DNA from: Streptomyces sp. NBC_00704 | GTDB taxonomy: Bacteria > Actinomycetota > Actinomycetes > Streptomycetales > Streptomycetaceae | Length of the DNA stretch: 64,000 nucleotides | Direction of reading: 5' to 3' | Assembly: GCF_036226605.1 (NCBI RefSeq) | Contig: NZ_CP109000.1 | Span: forward strand, 7,932,501 to 7,996,500 | Shown: piece after piece, positions 45,747 through 54,300 of the stretch | How positions within the stretch are numbered: the first letter of the stretch is position 1 | Layout: every line of letters begins with the position of its first letter | Translations under genes and position numbers: made by a program | Notes under the pieces: model-generated | Told to the model about the DNA's origin: nothing | What the model saw: only the letters and a program-made list of their open reading frames with translations | Database searches by the model: none

Positions 45747-45787
45747 GGGGGCGGCGGCGGACCGGACACCGGCCGTACGCCGCCCCC
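45747..45787. terminator. Hairpin between convergent tomG and tomF
   Basis: GGGGGCGGCG at 45747-45756 pairs perfectly with CGCCGCCCCC at 45778-45787 around a 21-base loop, 25-65 bases after the tomG stop. Confidence 0.55.
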
Positions 45788-45808
45788 GTCGTCGTGCCGG
45801 CCCGCCGC

Positions 45809-47410
45809 TCATGCCTGGTCGGGCCCGATGAGGTCCGGCGCCGTCCAGCCGTCCAGGTCGTACTCGGACATGCACTCCTCGGCGAAGCCCCGGTAGCCGT
45901 CGACCAGGCCGGAGGCGGTCTGCGCCATCAGCAGTTCGATACGGACGTTCTCGTGGTTGCCCGAGTAGTTGCGCTCGTACAGTTCGTGCCGGCCGCCGAA
46001 CTCCGTGCCCACGGAGTCCCAGATCAGCTTCATCAGCTTGACCCGCTCCACCGAGTCGTATCCGTTCGACCCGCGCATGTAGCGGTCGAGATGCGGCCGC
46101 AGTTCGGGGTTCTGGAAATCCTTGGCGTGGGAATTCAAGTAGATGAGGCCGCTGCTGAGGTCCTGGAGGATGATCTCGCGGACCCGCGGATAGCCGATCG
46201 TCATGAACCAGCGGTATGCCATGCCGTAATCCAGGTTCGGCAGCAGTCCGCCGTCGTGCCATGCGTTCGGATTGTGCGCCATCGCGTCGCTCAGACCCCA
46301 GAACATGTTCCGCCAGGCGAGCACCTCGCCCACCCTGGTCTGAATGCCCCGGAAATCCTTCGTGCCGGTCACGTCCAGCCCCTTGAGGAGCAGGCCGGCG
46401 AGGAAGTCCAGCTTCACTGCGAGCCGGGTCACGCCGTGAAAGGTGAGCCGGTGGGTGAACCCGGACGTGTTCAGGAAGGTCCCGGCCTTCGCGGTGTCGC
46501 CGTAGATGAAGACGTTCTCCCAGGGGATCTTCACCTTGTCCAGGATGAAGACGGTGTCGTTCTCGTCGAGGCGGCTCGACAGCGGATAGTCGAAGGGGCT
46601 GCCCATGCGGTTCGCGGCCAGCTCGTACGACTGGCGGCAGATCAGCTTCACCCCCGGCGCGTCCATCGGCAGCGTCGCGACGAGCGCGAACTCCTTCTTC
46701 TTCACCGGCAGTCCGTAGTGCGCAACGAAGTTGAAGTGGGTCAGCGCCGACCCCGTCGCCACCACCTTCGCGCCGCTGACCACCAGGCCGTCGTCGCACT
46801 CCTTCTCGACGTGCACGAACACGTCGCCGACCTCGTCCGGCGCCCGGTTGCGGTCCACGGGCGGGTTGATCACCGCGTGGTTCCAGAACAGCACCCGCTC
46901 CTGTGCCTCCGCGTACCAGCGGCGGGCGTTGTCCGCGAACTCCCCGTAGTAGTCCGGGTCCGCTCCCAGCGTGACGAGGAAGCTCGCCTTGTAGTCGGGG
47001 CTGCGGCCCATCCAGCCGTACGTCATCCGGGCCCAGCGGGCGATCGCGTCCCGGTCGCCGACCAGGTCCTCCACACTGCGCGGCACCCGGTAGAACTTGT
47101 GCGTGTAGCCGTCGCTGCCGGTGTCGGTCGGCGTGGTCAGCGTGTCGTGGTGCTCCGGGTCGTGCAGCGCGTCGTACAGCCGCGCCGTCATCCGCGCCGT
47201 GTTGCGGAACGCCGGGTGCTTGGTGACGTCGTCGACCCGCTCCCCGTACGCCCAGATCTCCCGGCCGTCGCGGATGCTCTCCAGGTACTCGTCACCGGTC
47301 ATCGGACGGGTGGTGCGGCGCGGCGCCGCATCACCGGTGGCGCCCGCGGCGCCGGTGGTCCCAGTGTCGGGGGTGTCCGCCGCGCCCGTGCTGTGCCTCG
47401 TGTCCGTCAT
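45809..47410 (-). CDS. tomF: Two-component FADH2-dependent aromatic hydroxylase, oxygenase subunit (HpaB family)
   Basis: The 533-residue HpaB/HpaC-type oxygenase starts with a low-complexity Thr/Ala/Gly tail. The conserved MTGDEYLESIRDGREIWAYGERVDDVTKHPAFRN follows. It also has NPPVDRNRAPDEVGDVFVHVEKECDDGLVVSGAKVVATGSALTHFN and IPWENVFIYGD, both classic for 4-hydroxyphenylacetate 3-monooxygenases. It should insert oxygen ortho to an existing hydroxyl on the anthranilate unit, giving the catechol that TomG methylates. It needs reduced flavin from TomE, encoded 5 bases upstream. An internal ATG at 47302 (MTGDEY) is an alternative start. Confidence 0.87.
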   Translation of the reverse strand: MTDTRHSTGAADTPDTGTTGAAGATGDAAPRRTTRPMTGDEYLESIRDGREIWAYGERVDDVTKHPAFRNTARMTARLYDALHDPEHHDTLTTPTDTGSDGYTHKFYRVPRSVEDLVGDRDAIARWARMTYGWMGRSPDYKASFLVTLGADPDYYGEFADNARRWYAEAQERVLFWNHAVINPPVDRNRAPDEVGDVFVHVEKECDDGLVVSGAKVVATGSALTHFNFVAHYGLPVKKKEFALVATLPMDAPGVKLICRQSYELAANRMGSPFDYPLSSRLDENDTVFILDKVKIPWENVFIYGDTAKAGTFLNTSGFTHRLTFHGVTRLAVKLDFLAGLLLKGLDVTGTKDFRGIQTRVGEVLAWRNMFWGLSDAMAHNPNAWHDGGLLPNLDYGMAYRWFMTIGYPRVREIILQDLSSGLIYLNSHAKDFQNPELRPHLDRYMRGSNGYDSVERVKLMKLIWDSVGTEFGGRHELYERNYSGNHENVRIELLMAQTASGLVDGYRGFAEECMSEYDLDGWTAPDLIGPDQA

Positions 47411-47415
47411 GTACG

Positions 47416-48024
47416 TCAGTCCCCTGTCCTGTCTGTCATGTCGGGCTCTTCGGGTACCGGGAGGTGCGTCACCGGGTCCATGCCGTCCAGGCACAGCGAC
47501 CAGGCGACGGCGGAGTCGTCCGGCGCCAGCTCCGGGAAGGCGCCGCCGTGGAACAGCAGCGGCCGTCCCGGACGGCTCTCGAACTCCTCGACGCTCCCGA
47601 TGTGCAGCGTGTGGTCGCCGCCGTCGTGGATCTGCCAGGGCCGGCAGACCAGATGAGCCACCGTGCCCGCCAGCCGCGGGTGCGGCCCGTCCTCGTCCAC
47701 CCACGGCACCGGCTCCGCCATGGGACGACCGGCGAAGTGCATCGCCAGGTCGCGCTGCGAGGCGTCGAGGATGTTCACGACGTAGTCGCCGTCCTCCCGC
47801 AGCAGCGCGCCCGCCCGGCTGCGCCGGTCCAGCGCCACCAGGGCCAGCGGCGGGTCCAGCGAGACCGAGGTGAACGCGTTGACCGTGGTGCCGTGCACGA
47901 GGTCGCCGCGGCGGCAGGTGATCACCGTGACCCCCGTCGCGAACTGGCCCATGCAACTGCGCAGGGCGCGCGGGTCGATCGGACGGGGCGCGGTGTCCAC
48001 GCCCCCTCGCTCAGGCATGCTCAT
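47416..48024 (-). CDS. tomE: Flavin reductase partner of the HpaB-type hydroxylase
   Basis: The 202-residue FMN-binding split-barrel flavin reductase (HpaC type) has LRSCMGQFATGVTVITCRRGDLVHGTTVNAFTSVSLDPPLALVALDRRS. It also has YVVNILDASQRDLAMHFAGRP and HTLHIGSVEEFE. It supplies FADH2 or FMNH2 to TomF by diffusion. The ATG at 48024 overlaps the end of tomD by 14 bases; an ATG at 48018 is also possible. Which of the pair is E and which F rests on gene order only. Confidence 0.83.
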   Translation of the reverse strand: MSMPERGGVDTAPRPIDPRALRSCMGQFATGVTVITCRRGDLVHGTTVNAFTSVSLDPPLALVALDRRSRAGALLREDGDYVVNILDASQRDLAMHFAGRPMAEPVPWVDEDGPHPRLAGTVAHLVCRPWQIHDGGDHTLHIGSVEEFESRPGRPLLFHGGAFPELAPDDSAVAWSLCLDGMDPVTHLPVPEEPDMTDRTGD

Positions 48025-50044
48025 GGGTCCCCCTGGACTCCCGGAGCCGGGTGCCCTGGACACCGGCCCCGTCGCTGTCGTGGACGCCCGGCCGGGGTGC
48101 CGCGTGCGGCGCCAGGGCGCCGGTCAGCAGGTCGGCCAGGATGCCGGGGCCGTCCTCGGTCAGGAACGACTCCGCGTGGAACTGGATGGTGGACAGGGCC
48201 GGGCCGCGCAGCGCGATGACCTGGTCGCCGACGCGCTGCACCTGCACCGGCCCGCCGCCCAGTGGGGGGTGCAGCCGGTCGCCGTCGGCCCGCGCGGCGT
48301 AGCTGTTGTAGAAGCCGGCCCGGCGCGGCCTGCCCCACAGCGGGACCCTCAGCCGTCTGCCCTGCGCCGGGTCGGGCAGCCGGGCCACCCGCAGCCCCAG
48401 CAGCGTGCACACCACCTGGTGTCCCAGGCAGACCGCCGCCAACGGCAGCCTGGCCGTCAGCCGTTCGCGGGCCGTGGCCCGCAGCACCCGCACCCGGGCA
48501 TCGGCCGTGTCCCGCGGATCGCCGGGCCCCGGTCCGAGCAGGACCACGCCCGGCGCCCCGGCGACCCCGCCCGCCGTCCGGTGCCAGGGCACCACCCGCA
48601 CCGAGCAGCCCAGCGACCGCAGCTGGTAGGCGAGCATCGACGTGAACCCGTCCTCAGCGTCGACGATCGTGACGTCGGCGCCCGCCACGGCCCGGGCGGC
48701 GCTGACGTCGCCGGTCCCGCGCAGCCAGAACGCCGCCAGCCCGTCGTTGCGGGCGGCCAGCGCGCCGCGCACCGGACCGGCCTCGGCCAGCCCCGCGGCG
48801 GACGCCGGCACCGGCGCCTTCGCCGGCCGCCGACCGGACAGCGCGTCCAGCAGGCCCGACAGCTTGGCGGTGGTCTCCGCCGTCTCGTGCGCCGGCACCG
48901 ACTCCCGTACGACGGTGGCGCCCGCCGTCAGCCGTACGGTGCCGTCCACGCCGAGGTCCGCCGTGCGCAGCATCAGCGCCGCGTCCAGCCGCCGCTGCCC
49001 GCCCTCGCGGCCCAGCAGGGCGATGACCCCGCTGTAGTAGCCCCGGCCGCGCGGCTCGTAACGCTCGATCACCCGGCAGGCGTTCTCCACCGGGCTGCCC
49101 GTCACGGTCGGCGCGGGCATCGTGGTGCGGAGGATCTCGGTGAGCGGGCGGTCCGAGCGGCCGGAGAGGTAGTACTCGGTGTGCGCGAGCCGGGACATCC
49201 ACTTCAGGGACGGCCCGCTGACCCGGACCTCGTCACCGCACAGCGCCGCCATCATCTTCAGTTCCTCGTCGACGACCATGTACAGCTCGTCGGTCTCCTT
49301 GGGGTCGCGCAGGAAGCGCAGCAGCCCCGGCAGGTCGGCGCCGGTCCGCGGGTAGCGGTAGGTCCCGCTGATCGGGTTCATCTCGACCAGGTCGCCCCGC
49401 ACCCGCACCTGCTGCTCCGGGGTCGAGCCGATCAGGTACCGGTCGCCGGTGAAGATCAGGAACGTCCAGTAGGCGCCGGTCTCGGCCGTCATCAGCCCCC
49501 GCAGCACCGCGAGGGCGGCCGTGCGGTCGAAGGCGCGGATGCGGCCGTGCAGGCTGCGGGCCAGCACGAAGTTGGAGCCCTCGCCCCGGTGGATCTCGCG
49601 GTGGACGATGGCGTCCACGGCCGCCGCGTAGCCGTCGTCGTCGATGTCGAAGCGGGTGTCCTCCACCCGCGGCGCCCGGTCCGGCAGGCAGGCCAGCAGC
49701 CGGTCGAGGGGGACCCACCGGTGCTCGCGCACCTCCATGGCGAGCAGCGGCTCGCCGTCGTCGGGGTGCGCGAAGCCGCGCTCCCGGATCTGCCGGTAGG
49801 GGGCGAGGACGAGGGTGTCCGGGGCGTCCGCGCCGCCGTCCGTGGGCCGCTTCGCCCCGCCGGGCCGGTCCAGGCCGAGGGCGTCCAGGTCGTCCTCGCG
49901 CCGTACCGGGCCGCTGAGGATCTCCACCGGTGCCGCGCGGCCGGAGCCGGAGCGGTGCAGCACCGCGAAGGGCTGGCCCGGCGGCGGCAGCAGCGCGTCG
50001 TGGGCCTGCGCCGGAGCGGCGGCGGTGGCGGGCGGCGCGGTCAT
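48011..50044 (-). CDS. tomD: Anthranilate (or ADIC) synthase, fused TrpE-TrpG type, intact glutaminase
   Basis: The 677-residue protein has a chorismate-binding domain (~1-440) with GEGSNFVLARSL, EMNPISGTYRYPRTG, DPKETDELYMVVDEELKMM and PVENACRVIERYEPRGRGYYSGVIALLGR. A glutamine amidotransferase domain (~470-650) has LAAVCLGHQVV with the catalytic Cys at ~540 and TIQFHAESF with His and Glu. The arrangement is that of PhzE-like and actinomycete secondary-metabolite anthranilate synthases. It diverts chorismate to anthranilate for TomA. The start overlaps the tomC stop (ATGA) and the end overlaps tomE, so the block is coupled. Confidence 0.88.
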   Translation of the reverse strand: MTAPPATAAAPAQAHDALLPPPGQPFAVLHRSGSGRAAPVEILSGPVRREDDLDALGLDRPGGAKRPTDGGADAPDTLVLAPYRQIRERGFAHPDDGEPLLAMEVREHRWVPLDRLLACLPDRAPRVEDTRFDIDDDGYAAAVDAIVHREIHRGEGSNFVLARSLHGRIRAFDRTAALAVLRGLMTAETGAYWTFLIFTGDRYLIGSTPEQQVRVRGDLVEMNPISGTYRYPRTGADLPGLLRFLRDPKETDELYMVVDEELKMMAALCGDEVRVSGPSLKWMSRLAHTEYYLSGRSDRPLTEILRTTMPAPTVTGSPVENACRVIERYEPRGRGYYSGVIALLGREGGQRRLDAALMLRTADLGVDGTVRLTAGATVVRESVPAHETAETTAKLSGLLDALSGRRPAKAPVPASAAGLAEAGPVRGALAARNDGLAAFWLRGTGDVSAARAVAGADVTIVDAEDGFTSMLAYQLRSLGCSVRVVPWHRTAGGVAGAPGVVLLGPGPGDPRDTADARVRVLRATARERLTARLPLAAVCLGHQVVCTLLGLRVARLPDPAQGRRLRVPLWGRPRRAGFYNSYAARADGDRLHPPLGGGPVQVQRVGDQVIALRGPALSTIQFHAESFLTEDGPGILADLLTGALAPHAAPRPGVHDSDGAGVQGTRLRESRGTHEHA

Positions 50045-51258
50045 ACGGCCGCCCCCACGGGCAGCCGCCAGTGCGCGACGGCGGCGACGGCCTGGACGAG
50101 GCTGAGCCGGGGGTCGCACAGGCTGCGGTAGCCCGGCCCGCGGACGGGGACGCGACCCGCGCCCTCGCACTCGCAGATGTCGTCGGGGGAGGCCTCCAGG
50201 TGCAGCCCCGCGCACCGCTCCCCGTTCTCCGCCAGGACGTCCACGCACTGCCGGATCTCGGACATGATCGTGTCGAGGCGTCGCGTCTTCAGCCCGTCGG
50301 GCGTCTTCACGGTGTTGCCGTGCATCGGGTCGCACATCCACAGCACCGGATGCCCGGCCTGCCGCACCGCCCGTACCAGCGGGGCCAGTGCGGCGACCCG
50401 GTCCGCGCCGAACCGGGCGATGAGGGTGAGCCGGCCCGGGGTCCGGTGCGGGTCGAGCGCCGCGCACAGGTCCAGCACCTCGTCGACGGTCGCCTCGGGC
50501 CCGACTTTGCACGCCACCGGGTTGTCCAGTTCGGTCATCAGACGCACGTGTGCGAAGTCGGCCTGACGGGTGCGCTCGCCGATCCAGGGCCAGTGCGTGG
50601 ACGCCAGATAGCTGCCGCCGTCCGCGTGCCGCCGCACCTGGGGGAGTTCGTAATCGAGCAGGAGCGCCTCGTGGCTGGTCCACACCCGGTCCTCGGGAGC
50701 GGCGCCCTCGCCGCGGCCCAGCCGGTCGAGCGCGGTGACGGCGCAGCGGGCGGCCTCCAGTCCGGTGATGACGCGGGACGGGTCGGGTGTGCGGGCCTCC
50801 TCGCAGGCGTCCGGCGCGTTGACGACCGGACCCCGGAACACCGGGAGCCGTCCGCCGGGCACGGTCTCCCAGTCGTCGGAGCGGGGCTTGGCGAACTGAC
50901 CGGCCATCCGCCCGACGCGCACGACGGGCAGACCGGAGCCGGTGCGCATGACGTCGCCGAGGACGTCGAGCATCTCCACCTTGCGTTCGACGTCGCAGGG
51001 TGCGCACTCGGTGGTCAACTCCACGCAGTCGCCGGCCTGGATGAGGCAGAACTCGCCCTCGGCGGCCCGCGCGAGGAGCCCGCGCAGCTCGCGGACGCTC
51101 GCGTACGACACCAGCGGCGACTCGCGGGCCAGCCGGTCGTGCACGGGGGCCAGGCGGGAGGGCTCGGGCCATTGAGGCTGCTGGCGGGCGGGGAGAGCGG
51201 CCACCATCGAGGCGATCAACGGGTCGTGTCCGGCGCCCGGAAAGGGGTATCGAGACAT
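50041..51258 (-). CDS. tomC: Class II (plant-type) DAHP synthase
   Basis: The 405-residue enzyme condenses phosphoenolpyruvate and erythrose 4-phosphate as the first shikimate step. Class II markers are FCLIQAGDCVELTTE near residue ~72, VVRVGRMAGQFAKPRS, LDNPVACKVGP, GHPVLWMCDPMHGNT and GLHLEASPDDI. A dedicated copy raises chorismate supply for TomD, as in phenazine and PBD clusters using the chorismate route. It lacks the N-terminal extension seen in some regulated class II enzymes. It lies between tomB (80-base gap) and tomD (ATGA overlap). Confidence 0.92.
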   Translation of the reverse strand: MSRYPFPGAGHDPLIASMVAALPARQQPQWPEPSRLAPVHDRLARESPLVSYASVRELRGLLARAAEGEFCLIQAGDCVELTTECAPCDVERKVEMLDVLGDVMRTGSGLPVVRVGRMAGQFAKPRSDDWETVPGGRLPVFRGPVVNAPDACEEARTPDPSRVITGLEAARCAVTALDRLGRGEGAAPEDRVWTSHEALLLDYELPQVRRHADGGSYLASTHWPWIGERTRQADFAHVRLMTELDNPVACKVGPEATVDEVLDLCAALDPHRTPGRLTLIARFGADRVAALAPLVRAVRQAGHPVLWMCDPMHGNTVKTPDGLKTRRLDTIMSEIRQCVDVLAENGERCAGLHLEASPDDICECEGAGRVPVRGPGYRSLCDPRLSLVQAVAAVAHWRLPVGAAV

Positions 51259-51338
51259 GCTGTCGGCCTTCGTTATGAGCGGCCAGGGGAGTGACCGCCT
51301 GCGGATGTCTGGGTGGGGGGAGCCGCTGAACGGCCGGT

Positions 51339-54300
51339 CTACGCGCCCTGCCGCGCAAGGGCCCGGTCGTCCAGCTCACCGGCCGCTTCGAACCAGCGGA
51401 TCATGCGGGCGAGGGACCGGCGGTCGATGTCGGGCCAGCGCAGCCCGAGACGGTCGAGGAGCCGGGTCGTCCGCTCGTTGCCGTAGGTGTTCTCGCCGAG
51501 TTCGAGCGCGCCCTCCCGGAACAGCGGGACGGCCGCGGCGAGGGCGTTGCCCCCGGGCCGGCGGGCCGACTCCTCCAGGCGCGTCAGCCACTCCTCGGCG
51601 GGCACCGTGTCCAGCGGGTGCCCGCAGTCGCGGACGGCGGCGTGCACGGGGGTGAAGTCGGAACCGCGCGGGTGGAACAGGTGGTAGGTGGCGCCGTCGG
51701 CGGACGGCTCGCGGGAGAGGGCGGCGACGGCCCGGCCGACGAAGTCCACCGGCAGCAGGTCGGTGGTGAGTTCCTCGGCGGGCGGGGCCGAGCCGAGTTC
51801 GATGAAGCTCTTGATCTGCCGCCACAGGAAGTCGTCGGCCTGGCAGGCGCCGGTGACGCTGTCGCCGGAGATCCGGCCGATGCGGTAGACGGTCACCGGC
51901 ATCCCGCGCTCCCGCGCCAGGCGGGCGATGCCCTCGGCGACCCACTTGCTCTGCGTGTAGCCGATGCCGAGGCCCTCACACCTGTCGGGCACCGCTTCCT
52001 CGGTGATCGTCCCGCCCTCTCGGCCGGGGGCGAACACGGCGACGGTCGACATGTGGTGCACGTGCTTGAGCCGTCCCGTGGCGGCGAACTCCAGTACGGA
52101 GCGCAGGCCGTCGACGTTGGCCGGCTTCACCGAGGCGTACGGCAGCACGAAGTTGATGTGCGCTGCCGCGTGGTGGACCGCCTCGACCGATCCGGCCAGC
52201 TCGTCGTGGTCCGCGTCGGACAGGCCCATCCGGGGCCGGGCCAGGTCGCCGGGGACGGCGCGCACCCGTTCCCAGTCGATGCCACCGGTGATGCCGTACC
52301 GGTCGGCCGTGGCGTGCAGCCGGGCCAGGGCGGCGTCCGCGTCCTCGGCGCGCACCAGACAGGTGACGGTGTGCCCGGGGACGGTCGTCAGCTCCCGCAG
52401 CAGCCAGCAGCCGAGGAAGCCGGTCGCGCCGGTCAGCAGGAACCGGGTCGCGGCGTCCGGCGGGACCGGTGTCCGGTCGCCGGGGTGGACGGTGTCCGGC
52501 AGGGTCACGTCGGCGCGCAGGTCGGCCGTGGGCTCCGTGAAGGCGGTGGTGTCGCCCGCCCGCCGCTCGTCGATCCGCGCGGCCATCCCGGCGACCGTCG
52601 GGTTGTCGAACAGGGTCCGCAGCGGGATGTCGACCTCGAACGACGTCCGCAGCCGGTAGACGAGTTCGGTGGCGATGATGCTGTTGCCGCCGAGGGTGAA
52701 GAAGTCGCCGTCCCGTCCGGGGACACCACCGCCCAGGATGTCCGCCCAGACCTCGGCGATCGCGCGCTCGGTCCCGGTCCGCGGCGGTTGTGCCGCCTTG
52801 GCGCCCTGGTCGGCGCCCCGGTCGCGCACCTCTGCGGCCAGCCGCCCGGCCAGCCCGCCCCGGTCGATCTTCCCGCTGGGCGTGGTCGGCAGCCGGTCCA
52901 GCCGGACCAGGTGCGCGGGCACCAGGTACTCCGGCAGCCGCTCGGCCAGCGCGGCCCGCAGCCCTACGGTGTCCTCGGCGCCGTCGCCCGTGACGGCCGC
53001 CACCAGCCGCCGGTCGCCCGGCCCGAACTCGACCGCGACCACCGCCGAGTCGCGCACCCCGTCGAGGGCGTCGAGGGCGGCCTCGACCTCGCTGGGCTCC
53101 ACGCGGTAGCCCCGAATCTTGATCTGGTCGTCGGCGCGGCCCAGGTACTCCAGGTCGCCGCGTGCGTTCCACCGGACGAGGTCGCCCGTACGGTAGATCA
53201 CCTCGCCCTCGCCGCCGTACGGGTCGGGCAGGAAGCGCCGTGCCGTCTCCTCGGGCCGGCCCCGGTAGCCCGGCGACAGGTACGGGCCGCCGATGTACAG
53301 CTCGCCCGTGACGCCCGGCGGGAGGAGTTCGCGGTCCGGACCGAGGACGCGCAGCCGCATCCCGTCGACCGCCCGCCCGATCGGCGGGGCCTCGGGCCAG
53401 TCGGCGGGGTCGCCCGACAGCTCGTGCCAGGTGGCGAGGTGGGTCTCGGACGGGCCGTACATGTTGAGCAGCCGGGCGCGGGGGTGCCGGGCGAAGAACT
53501 CCCGGATCTGCGGGGAGACGACCAGCGCCTCGCCGACCGAGGTCACCTCGCGCAGCGCGTCGCAGCACAGGTCCTCCGCGACGGCGAGCGCCGCGAACCG
53601 CTGGAGCGCGATGTACGGCAGGTACAGGCGGGTGACGTCGTGCTCGGCGACGAACGCGGCCAGCCGGTGCAGGTCCTTGTGGAGTTCACCGGGGATCAGG
53701 GCGAGCGTCCCGCCGACGCAGAGCGTCCCCAGGATCTCCATGACGGAGACGTCGAAGGAGAGTGTCATGTACTGGAGGGTGGTGCCCGTCGCCCCGCAGG
53801 GACTGATCCGGTGCTGGGCGGCGACCAGGTTGCCGACGGTGCGGTCCCGGATGACGACGCCCTTGGGGGCGCCGGTCGACCCCGAGGTGTGGATGACGTA
53901 GATCTCGTCGTCGGGCGTCCGGGTCGGGCCGAGCGGCGCGGGGTCGGCGGCGGCGATCCGGTCCGCCTCCCGGTCGATCTCCAACAGCCGTGTGTCAGGC
54001 GGAAGTCGGTCGGCCGTGGCGCTGTCGGTGAGGACGAGGAGGGCCTCGGTGTCGTCCAGGACGTACGCCACCCGCTCCGGCGGGTGCGACGGGTCCAGCG
54101 GCACGTAGGACGCCCCTGACTTCACGACGGCGAGCAGTCCCGCGACCATCTCGACCGAGCGGGGCAGGGCGATCGCCACCCGGCGGCCCGCCGCCGCCCC
54201 CTCCTCGCGCAGGACCCGCGCGAGCCGTCCGGCCCGCTCGTCCAGTTCGCGGTACGTCCACCTGCGGGCGCCGTCCGTCACGGCCACGGCGTCCGGGGTC

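Noticed and set aside
50045..51379. Long in-frame extension upstream of tomD
   Set aside because: It is a shadow of tomC in another frame. The tomD start is fixed by the ATGA overlap at 50041-50044.
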